From positions 42,456,492 to 42,520,491 of the forward strand of contig NC_079203.1 in NCBI RefSeq assembly GCF_026745355.1: a stretch of 64,000 nucleotides of DNA. Reading direction: 5' to 3'. A program made the translations under genes and the position numbers. The stretch is from Beta vulgaris subsp. vulgaris (Eukaryota; Streptophyta; Magnoliopsida; Caryophyllales; Amaranthaceae). This document shows, piece after piece, positions 56,029 to 64,000 of the stretch (position 1 is its first letter; the number at the start of each line of letters is the position of its first letter). The notes under the pieces were generated by a model that was given only the letters and a program-made list of their open reading frames with translations, was not told the origin of the DNA and made no database searches.

Positions 56029-56653
56029 ATATACCAAGTAATATAATTGTACACCTCTTTTCCTCTTCACTCAAAAAAAAAAGGGCACACTATCCAGAAA
56101 CTCAAACCGTAAGCTCTGTTATCCAACCTTCAAATTCACTTCCTCTTCCTCTCACTCAAAAAAAATTGATACTCTTCAAATTCATCCTCTATTTCGCTTC
56201 AATGTCCTCCCTCCTTTTTTTTCCTCTTTCCTCTGACTCTTCAAACAGGTGGTAGAGGTCGCGGCGGAGTGAAAGCATGCACTACACTTTAGAGCTAATT
56301 CTTGGGTCGGTTTAATTTTCTAACAAAGAAAAGTAATGTATTAAATCCAGATTTTTAATAATTTTTCTATGATCCCAAATTTTTATCTGGAAAGTATACA
56401 CTAACTTTTAAATTCTGATTTCACAAACTGATCAATTTTGTTTATGAGCTGAAATTTCCCCCATTTTCATCAGTCTCATATATAAAACATTCTCCTTTTC
56501 TAAATGTTAACACTTTCAATTTCAATTATATTTGAAATGAAAATTTAAATTTTTCATGCACAATTTGAATTTCAATTATAGTGTTATTTTTAAATTTACT
56601 TAAACATCGTACATATTCTTCAGATTTACTCAATATAGAACATTATACACATA
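56029..56653. other. No gene seen
   Basis: CT-rich then AT-rich sequence. A short ORF starting at 55983 overlaps the MITE and is not a gene. Confidence 0.5.
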
Positions 56654-56896
56654 TATTGAAATCCGAAGCTTTTATTGTTTGAGAAAATCACTCAAAACTT
56701 AAACATACAATCACACATTGTGCTTACAACCTAGCACCTCCTTATATAGTGAAATAGTTCACCTTATTACTTATCCTATTCTATTTCTACTTTATATTTA
56801 GATAACTCCTAAATACTTATCTAATACCTCTTATATTTCGATAACTCCCAAATATACTTATCTTATATCTCACGCTATTTCAAGCTTACAACAACA
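56654..56896 (-). repeat. 3' LTR of the nearly intact Copia
   Basis: Minus strand TGTTGTTGTAAGCTTG ... CGGATTTCAATA. The ORF stop lies inside it (56875-56877). Confidence 0.9.
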
Positions 56897-59800
56897 TTCT
56901 CCCCCTTAAGCTTGAAATAATCTTCCTTTATATCTTGAACTCCAATAAGACTCTTCATTTCCTTGAATTTAGTTTTTCCAAGAGCCTTTGTTAAGATATC
57001 AGCCTTTTGCAAATTACCTGAAATGTGCTCAACCTTCACTTGCTCATTCTCAACACACTCTCGGATAAAATGATATCTCGTGTGTATATGTTTACTTCGC
57101 CCGTGAAACACTGGATTCTTGGTAAGAGCTATCGCAGATTTGTTATCAACTCGAATCGTCACTCTTTCATATTCTCTACCAGTTACTTCAGTAACTAGTT
57201 CTTGAAGCCAAATAGCTTGTTTCGCGGCCTCCGTGGCTGCCATAAATTCTGCCTCACAGGAGGATAGTGCTACCGTTTCCTGTTTCTGCGAGCACCATGT
57301 GATGGGACACTCATCAAAGTAAAATATATGACCAGTTGTACTCTTCCCATCATCCATATCAACATTATGACTACTATCACTGTACCCAACTAATCCTGTA
57401 CCTTTGCCATTGGATCGCTTAAAAACAAGCCCATTAGAAAGAGTGCCTCGCAGGTACCTTAGAACTTGTTTTAGCGCTGCTCCATGAGACTCCTTTGGTT
57501 CCTGCATGTATCGACTAAGAACACCTACACTAAACGAAAGGTCAGGTCGAGTATGAAGTAAATACCGGAGACACCCAATACTTCTCCTGTAATTCCTTTC
57601 ATTAATGCAACTTTCTTCAAGTCCCTTTGATAACCTCACATTCTGATCCATTGGTACGTGAGTTGTGTTGCACTCACTCATTCCAGCATCTTCCAGAACC
57701 TTAGATGCATACTTCTCCTGCTTTAGTGTTATACCATCCCTGTGTTGGAGTACTTCAATACCAAGGTAGTATGTCAACTTCCCAAGGTCACTCATCTCAA
57801 ACTTTGTTGCCATTTCCTTCTTAAACTCGAGTACTATATCAAGAGTTGAGCCTGTGACCAGAAGGTCATCTACATACACTGCTACTACCAGAAGATGCCA
57901 TTTCTCCTCCTTTCGATAAAGTGACGGTTCCTTGGAACACTTATCAAAGCCTAAATCTTTAAGTACCTTGTTTAATTTCTCATTCCACGCTCTTGGTGCT
58001 TGTTTTAATCCATAAAGTGCTTTATTTAGTTTGTATACTTTATCTTCACTTCCTTTGATTTCAAACCCTTCCGGTTGGGTGACAAATACTACTTCCTTCA
58101 GTTCTCCATGTAGAAACGTCGTTTTTACATCAAGATGATGTATCTCCCAGCCATTAGAGGCAGCTAAAGCAATGATGAATCTAATGGTCTCAATGCGTGC
58201 TACCGGAGCAAAGACTTCCTCACAATCAATACCAAGTCTTTGTACGTATCCTTTCGCGACTAATCTTGCTTTATATTTGTTGATGCTATTATCGGGATTA
58301 CGTTTTATCTTGAACACCCACTTTAGCCCAATTGCCTTGGCTCCACTAGGTAGATCAACAAGGTTCCATGTCTTATTCTTAATTATCGATGCCAGCTCAT
58401 CTTCACACGCCTTTACCCAATGTCTACTATTTTTTGCTTCATTAAAATCCCAAGGTTCCTCATTAATCAATATGAGAAGACGAGCACATTCGACTTCAGC
58501 GAGACAAACATAGTCATTGAGATACGCTGGCTTCACACTTGGCCTTGATGACCTTCTTACAGGGACTTGATCTAAATCCCCTCCGGTTTCGTGAACTGAG
58601 TCTCCTGCTTCTGACCCAAGCTCTGTGTCTGAGTTGTCTTCGTTGTTACCTTCAACTTGAGTGTCATCTCCTTCTTCATATCGATCAACTCCTTCGTTCT
58701 CAATGATACGTTCACTCTCACTTATACCTCTATTACCAAACTCTCCAAAGGTAATTGTGAAATCTCCAGTGACTCTACTTGCTTCACCCTCGACGCTGCC
58801 CCATATCCAGCATTTATTTTCATCGAATATTACGTCACGACTTAATGTTATCTTCAACGTCGCAGGGTCTAACAATCGATATGCCTTTGTGCCCGGTTCA
58901 GTCCCTAAGTATATCAGCTTCTTAGATCTGTCATCTAACTTCTTCCTTCCTACAGTTTCTGTCCTTGTATACCCGATACTACCAAATATTCTAAGGTGCT
59001 CAAGATTAGGCCTCCTCCCCTTGAGTGCCTCGTATGGTGTTTGTGCAGCTAGGGACCTCGTCGCAACTCTGTTAATTACATATGTAGCATGCCTCACTGC
59101 CTCTCCCCATAGATAGTTTGGGAGATCCTTATGTTTTAATATACACCGAGTCATCTCCAATAGTGTTCGATTGCGTCTTTCGACTACTCCGTTTTGTTGA
59201 GGTGAGTATGATGCAGTCAAGTGTCTCTTAATACCATGTTTGTCACAGTAGGATTTAAACTCAAGTGATGTAAATTCCCCACCCCTGTCAGTGCGGAGTG
59301 TATTTATCAAATGTCTCGTTTCTTGTTCAGCAAGCATCTTGAAACTCTTGAACTTATCAAGTGCTTCACTCTTTTCCTTTAACAAAATTGTCCACATATA
59401 GCGTGAGTAATCATCAATGAGCACAAATATGTACCTTTTGTGAGCTGGTGTACATGGTGTGATAGGGCCACATAGATCACCATGAACAAGCTCGAGAGCA
59501 TGACTGGCTCGATACGAGGTAAACTGTGGAAAAGACTGTCTAGTTTGTTTCCCTCTAAGGCATGACTCACACGTCTCCTTATCTACAACGATTCTTGGTA
59601 TTCCAGTTACTACCTCGTTGTTGATCATCAACTTCATTGTCTTCGAATTAACATGACCTAGCCGTGCGTGCCACTTTGATGACTCAGTTGATATTGTCAG
59701 TTGCAAGCACTTGACGCTTTCGACCTCCAAGATGACTTTGTACAACCGATTCCTTAATCTATTCGTTTTCACTAGTATTTGACCTGATGGATTGTAAAGC

Positions 59801-61074
59801 ATCAATTGATTTCCTTTCATACGTACCTCACATCCTGCTTCTGTGGCTTGTCCAAGACTTATGATGTTGCTCCTTAATTCGGGTATATAATATATATTGT
59901 TCAATGTCTTCCTTTCACCATTTTTAAATAAAAATCGAATAGATCCTTTGCCTTTTATATCGACACGGGAGTCGTCTCCAAATCTCACCTTACCCGTGAT
60001 TGTTTCATCAAGATCAAAGAAAAATCTACGGTTGCCACACATATGATTACTTGCACTGTTATCAAGATACCATACCTTCTCTGTGTCCAGTTCGCCCTCA
60101 AAGATGCTCGGTTGCACCTTATTCTCATTGAGATACATTATCTCATGCATCATCAACTCATCAGCTTCATGAGTATCATCATCTTTTTTCTCCATAGCTT
60201 CTTGGAGCTTTAGCAATCTATCAGGGCATTCTGAGGCATAGTGACCTTTCTTGTCACAGCGATAGCAGACTATTGATTCTTTGTCTTGTCTCTGATAATT
60301 TCTGTATCTGCCACGACCTCTTCCTCCCCATTGAGGACGACCCCCTCGTCCTCTTCCTCTATTGCCTCCATATTTATCTTGCTGAAACCTTGATGAATCC
60401 GTGTTAGTGTACATGAGTTTTCCTTGATTATCACTCTCAGTTTGATCTTCTACTTCTTCTTCCTCACTGATTCTTTCTTCATATGCTTTTAGTCTCCCAA
60501 CAATGTCCTCAAAGCTTGTAGTTTTGAGGTCTAGAACTTGCTCAAGTGATGCAACAATGTGTATGTATCTCTTTCTTGGTAGGCTCTTGAGAAATTTCTT
60601 AACAAGTTTCGACTCCTCAATAGCTTCTCCCAAAGCAACAGATTTTGAGGAGAGTTCTGAGATCTTACCAACAAAGTCATCAATTTTGTCAGTTTCTTTC
60701 ATCTTTAATCTATCGAACTCAGCCGTTAGTGTTTGTAGTCTGGCCTCTTTTACTCGATCTGCTCCAACATGTCTCGCTTTTATAGCATCCCAGATTCCTT
60801 TCGAGGACTCAAGATCACCAACTTGTAGAAACAGCGCCTCGGGGATTGATTGAAATAGTAATGACATAGCCATGTTGTTCTTGTCGTCATCCTTCGTTCC
60901 CGGATCAATGGTTTCCCATACCTTGTGAACCTTGAGTGCCACCTTCATACGCATAGCCCAAACAGTGTAGTTCGTGTTATTGAGCATTGGACACTTAATG
61001 GAAGAAGGTCCAACTTCTTTAGCCGCCTTGATTACCACGTCCTTCACTTCTTTGTTCACTTCCTTGTTTTCCAT
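56875..61074 (-). CDS. Copia Gag-Pol polyprotein, 1399 residues
   Basis: A single polyprotein in the usual Copia order. Gag occupies about 1-290, with the zinc knuckle C270-x2-C273-x4-H278-x4-C283. Protease: [11 protein letters not shown] with D338; the expected Gly after D-N is Ser340. Integrase: HHCC zinc finger H469, H474, C502, C505, and D533, D596, E632 as the DDE triad. RT about 895-1110, with D982 in [11 protein letters not shown] and YVDD at 1067-1070. RNase H about 1225-1365, with D1233, E1274, D1310. It contains no stop or frameshift. Its last seven codons and the stop lie in the 3' LTR. Copia normally makes Gag and Pol from one ORF, as here. If translated it should work apart from the doubtful protease site. 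Confidence 0.96.
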   Translation of the reverse strand: MENKEVNKEVKDVVIKAAKEVGPSSIKCPMLNNTNYTVWAMRMKVALKVHKVWETIDPGTKDDDKNNMAMSLLFQSIPEALFLQVGDLESSKGIWDAIKARHVGADRVKEARLQTLTAEFDRLKMKETDKIDDFVGKISELSSKSVALGEAIEESKLVKKFLKSLPRKRYIHIVASLEQVLDLKTTSFEDIVGRLKAYEERISEEEEVEDQTESDNQGKLMYTNTDSSRFQQDKYGGNRGRGRGGRPQWGGRGRGRYRNYQRQDKESIVCYRCDKKGHYASECPDRLLKLQEAMEKKDDDTHEADELMMHEIMYLNENKVQPSIFEGELDTEKVWYLDNSASNHMCGNRRFFFDLDETITGKVRFGDDSRVDIKGKGSIRFLFKNGERKTLNNIYYIPELRSNIISLGQATEAGCEVRMKGNQLMLYNPSGQILVKTNRLRNRLYKVILEVESVKCLQLTISTESSKWHARLGHVNSKTMKLMINNEVVTGIPRIVVDKETCESCLRGKQTRQSFPQFTSYRASHALELVHGDLCGPITPCTPAHKRYIFVLIDDYSRYMWTILLKEKSEALDKFKSFKMLAEQETRHLINTLRTDRGGEFTSLEFKSYCDKHGIKRHLTASYSPQQNGVVERRNRTLLEMTRCILKHKDLPNYLWGEAVRHATYVINRVATRSLAAQTPYEALKGRRPNLEHLRIFGSIGYTRTETVGRKKLDDRSKKLIYLGTEPGTKAYRLLDPATLKITLSRDVIFDENKCWIWGSVEGEASRVTGDFTITFGEFGNRGISESERIIENEGVDRYEEGDDTQVEGNNEDNSDTELGSEAGDSVHETGGDLDQVPVRRSSRPSVKPAYLNDYVCLAEVECARLLILINEEPWDFNEAKNSRHWVKACEDELASIIKNKTWNLVDLPSGAKAIGLKWVFKIKRNPDNSINKYKARLVAKGYVQRLGIDCEEVFAPVARIETIRFIIALAASNGWEIHHLDVKTTFLHGELKEVVFVTQPEGFEIKGSEDKVYKLNKALYGLKQAPRAWNEKLNKVLKDLGFDKCSKEPSLYRKEEKWHLLVVAVYVDDLLVTGSTLDIVLEFKKEMATKFEMSDLGKLTYYLGIEVLQHRDGITLKQEKYASKVLEDAGMSECNTTHVPMDQNVRLSKGLEESCINERNYRRSIGCLRYLLHTRPDLSFSVGVLSRYMQEPKESHGAALKQVLRYLRGTLSNGLVFKRSNGKGTGLVGYSDSSHNVDMDDGKSTTGHIFYFDECPITWCSQKQETVALSSCEAEFMAATEAAKQAIWLQELVTEVTGREYERVTIRVDNKSAIALTKNPVFHGRSKHIHTRYHFIRECVENEQVKVEHISGNLQKADILTKALGKTKFKEMKSLIGVQDIKEDYFKLKGENVVVSLK

Positions 61075-61173
61075 GGACGCTTCGTCGAGGATCTTGCTGT
61101 GATCGGTTTCTTCGAGGATCTTGCTGTGATCGTTTTTTTTTCTTTCTTTCTGTTCGCAAGCTCTGATACCAAG

Positions 61174-61416
61174 TATTGAAATCCGAAGCTTTTATTGTTT
61201 AAGAAAATCACTCAAAACTTAAACATACAATTACACATTGTGCTTACAACCTAGCACCTCCTAATGTAGTGAAATAGTTCACCTTATTACTTATCCTATT
61301 CTATTTCTACTTTATATTTAGATAACTCCTAGATACTTATCTAATACCTCTTATATTTGGATAACTCCCAAATATACTTATCCTATATCTCACGCTATTT
61401 CAAGCTTACAACAACA
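61174..61416 (-). repeat. 5' LTR of the nearly intact Copia
   Basis: Same length as the 3' LTR and about 97% identical by eye. It carries promoter-like TATAAAG/TATAAGAG sequences on the minus strand. Confidence 0.9.
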
Positions 61417-61421
61417 ACATA

Positions 61422-62147
61422 CTCTTATTTTCAACTTACAATCTATGTACCTGATCAATGGTGAAGTTACTGCAAATTTGAGACTGCCTTGAAGCTCCAA
61501 GTAATGAAGAAAACTGATTTATTTTTTTTTTGGATTTTGTCTTTGTAATTGATTTTGTGTTAAGTTTGTGTTTGTAATTTTTTGGAATACCGTGAATATG
61601 ATTTTTGAGTTGTATGTAATTTTTTATGTGGTATTAATTTGGGTAACTTTTGTGTATGAATCTTTTTTATCGGCAATTATATCAGTTGATTGGAATTTTA
61701 GATTTTTTGATTGAAATTATTTTGGCAAGTTTATGCATGATAGCTTATTGTTTGATGGTTGAAATTATTTTTGGCAAGTGTATGCATGATTTATGGTTGA
61801 TTTACTGATGTAATATTTTGGCTGTTTGGGGAAATTATGTAAATGCTTAAAGAGGATACCATTACTCCCCTCTTTGCTTATATAATAAAGATAAGCATAT
61901 GTAAACATTTTTAATTTGTTTTCATTTCCCGTTAAAAAAGACTTGAAAGAAAGGGTGAGCACTCTTGTATCTTAACCCCACTATACCATTCATAGTTGTG
62001 AGCCGTGGGGTACTGTGTAATTGAAACTTCTACGAGTGGGCTTAGCCTTTTGAATTTGCCCTGGATCAGCCCTTTCACGGAATAAACCCATCATAGAAGA
62101 AATTTCATGTTGGTTCTGAAAATTTGCAATTTAGATGCACTTTGTCA
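61422..62147. other. No gene seen
   Basis: AT-rich. A short internal duplication (GATTGAAATTATTTTGGCAAG near 61708 and GGTTGAAATTATTTTTGGCAAG near 61757) is the only structure noted. Confidence 0.5.
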
Positions 62148-63569
62148 GAGTTAAGGTTACAACTGGGTACCAAACTTTGTCAAAAGTTTCAGTTTGGTTA
62201 CTCAACTTTAAAATGTTTCAGTTTGGGCACTCAAATCAAACTTCTGTTACTTTTTCTGTTAACTCCAATTAAATAATAAAAAAATATTTCTGCACAATTT
62301 TTTTTATTTCTCTTCTTTAAAAAATTTGAGATCTCTTTCTCTCTCCTTCCCATAAACACCAAATCCACTCCCACCAATCCACCACTCCACCTCCTCCCAC
62401 CACAGACCACGTCAAATTTTTTTTGCCATCGTTGCTGATACCCAATTATCCACCATCATGGACCCATCAAAATACACCCATAAACACCATCAATTTTGAA
62501 AGAATTATCACCATTACTGTTCTAATCACCATCAAAACACTCATGATTTTTCCCTAAATCAAAAACACTAGCACACTTCACAGCATCATGATCATTTTTT
62601 TTGCTAATTAAGATAGGTAATGGATCAATTATACCTTCCCTATTGATGCAACGACTCCGCTCAGGAACCAAGTTCTCATTCGATTTAATCTGCTCTAACC
62701 AATTTGAGAAATTCTCCCCTCGCCGTAGCTTGATTCTGCAGGGGTTGGATCGATGCACGTGGTGTGAGAATCACTACTGGAACCTCCTCCTCGATTTCCA
62801 ATATAGAAACCCCTAAAATCGCATCCATTGATTTTAAGTTCTTCGCCTGAGAATTCGCATCCACTATACCTTGCTTGTTTACTGCCGATGTACTCGCCTG
62901 AAGAACTGTCGTAAGACCGATCTACGCAGAAAGGAATTCTAGACAGAGAAAGGCGCGAGGTTCAGTCATATCTACATCATCATCTTCATCTAATGAAGAG
63001 GAGAGATAATTAATGGATTCAACCTGACTTACACTTTGAATTACGTAAATGCTTTCATCATCAATTTCGAAATCAAATCGTGATCCCAATTGCATATATC
63101 TTTTTGGGTAGAGATTGATACCATTTATTGTTTCGCCATTGAAGAATTTGATGTTTTTCTTGTGTTTCGTTAATTTTTCTCTGTATTTTGTTTTGTTTCA
63201 ATGGAAGTTTCTCTCTCCAATTTGGGGATTTATTTCACAAATGTTTATTTTTCTTGTGAAATGCAACATGATGATGTTGTTTTGGTTATCGGAGAGGAGC
63301 AATGGAAGCAGGAGCGGAGGAGAGAGAAAAACTATAGGGGAAGGAGGAGGTGGTAGAGTGGTGGTCTGGTGGATTTAATTTTCAAGGGAGGAGAGAGAAA
63401 GACAATAATTCTTAAAAATTTGTCCAAAAACACTTTTTTTTGTTATTTAATTGGACTTAACAGCAAAAGTAACAGAAGTTTGATTTGAGTACCCAAACTG
63501 GAACTTTTTAAAGTTAGTACCCAAACTGGAACAAAGGGCAAAGTTTAGTACCCAGTTGTAACCTTAACC
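62148..63569. mobile_element. Mutator-like (MULE) non-autonomous element
   Basis: About 120-bp terminal inverted repeats (left GTTAAGGTTACAACTGGGTAC...; right ...GTACCCAGTTGTAACCTTAAC) and a perfect 9-bp flanking duplication ACTTTGTCA (62139-62147, 63570-63578) are typical of MULEs. The repeats contain ACCCAAACTGGAACTTTTT blocks. The interior (about 62330-63400) is CT-rich, then holds short ORFs (for example 62522-62758 minus strand) that may be captured gene pieces. No transposase. Confidence 0.88.
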
Positions 63570-63578
63570 ACTTTGTCA

Positions 63579-64000
63579 TTCTGAAAAACAAAATAAGATT
63601 CCAATACAAAATAAAGTAGTAATAGTTTTTACTCAATGAGTAATGACTTGCTAATTTATTTGGGTTGACAACATTTTGTGTTTGTTTGGTTGAATGTAGG
63701 GAGTGCAAATTTCTTGGAGCTTTATTTTCCTATGTAATTGTATTTCTTAGGTATTGCTAAATGTTATTTGGTTATTCATGGGAATTTCCATTTATTTCCT
63801 CCATTTTACGGGAAGTGAAACTTTCTAGGAATTTCTATTTCCCATGAATTCGTCAACCAAACAATATTAAAAAATTCCAATTCCTAAATTTTTTTTAACT
63901 CCCTATACTAAACAATGTCAACCAAATTTGTCAATATGCTTCATAATAGTCTTCTAATCATGTACTATGTTTCTTTAAAAGAATAATTAGTTTTACAGCT
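63579..64000. other. No gene seen
   Basis: AT-rich. GGGAATTTCCATTTATTTCC and GGAATTTCTATTTCCCATGAA near 63780-63860 are related words in partial inverted order, perhaps an old MITE. Confidence 0.45.

Larger units (their letters stand above)
56654..61416 (-). mobile_element. Nearly intact Ty1/copia retrotransposon
   Basis: Two 243-bp LTRs (56654-56896 and 61174-61416) flank one open reading frame. A 5-bp target duplication ACATA lies at 56649-56653 and 61417-61421. The primer site GCTCTGATACCA (61160-61171; minus strand TGGTATCAGAGC, initiator tRNA-Met type) and a polypurine tract (56897-56910; minus strand CTTAAGGGGGAGAA) are in place. By eye the LTRs differ at 7 of 243 positions (about 3%), so the insertion is fairly young. 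A 27-bp direct repeat (TCGAGGATCTTGCTGTGATC) sits in the leader at 61080-61132. Confidence 0.95.

Noticed and set aside
1..64000. CRISPR arrays, bacterial operons, riboswitches, organellar insertions or rRNA
   Set aside because: Nothing of the kind was seen. Repeats are transposon or satellite derived and the only intact RNA gene is nuclear tRNA-Phe.

Overview
This is nuclear DNA of a flowering plant, most likely a eudicot. It is AT-rich, has intron-containing genes with GT-AG borders, a CC-NBS-LRR resistance gene, a plant tRNA-Phe, Ty1/copia, CACTA, hAT, Helitron, MULE and Stowaway elements, and a satellite at the left edge. Some repeat words (such as the GTGAGAC/GACCGTCT hairpins) would fit Caryophyllales, but that is only a weak impression. 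Layout: 1-2500 is a satellite with a ~356-bp period, itself a dimer of ~178-bp halves, cut by a truncated Copia gag fragment (2501-3.6 kb). A 15-exon GH27 alpha-galactosidase gene (AGAL3/APSE-like, + strand) runs 5673-10581 and its introns are full of small transposons. A pair of Harbinger-like elements (11.9-13.7 kb), a RING-H2 gene with an apparent frameshift (- strand, 15.3-16.5 kb), a CACTA-like end with a nested long-TIR element (17.3-18.7 kb), a word-array hAT element (19.7-20.5 kb) and an orphan first exon (21.7 kb) follow. From 22 to 35 kb almost everything is mobile DNA: MITEs, a Helitron with a fold-back inside, a complete CACTA-type element, a 5'-truncated Copia, a LINE relic and a PPR gene fragment. 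A tRNA-Phe (35.2 kb) abuts a recent 1.39-kb tandem duplication. A Hikeshi-like gene lies at 39.6-40.3 kb and a single-exon NLR gene at 45.3-47.9 kb. A rearranged partial copy of the Hikeshi-like gene (49.2-49.9 kb) is split by a decayed Copia (49.9-55.0 kb), which itself carries a hAT element. A nearly intact Copia (- strand, 56.7-61.4 kb, one 1399-residue ORF) and a MULE-type element (62.1-63.6 kb) close the window. The genes do not form a pathway: they are separate housekeeping or defence loci (cell-wall/glycan hydrolysis, ubiquitination, HSP70 nuclear import, pathogen sensing) embedded in nested transposons. I found no clearly new biological system. The most unusual signals are (1) four non-autonomous hAT-like elements that share termini and 8-bp target duplications but are each filled with a different short repeated word, (2) four ultra-short poly(A) insertions of 12-23 bp with 13-15 bp target duplications, and (3) a young Copia whose target duplication implies TG...TA LTR ends, whose ORF ends inside its 3' LTR, and whose protease active site reads DNS.
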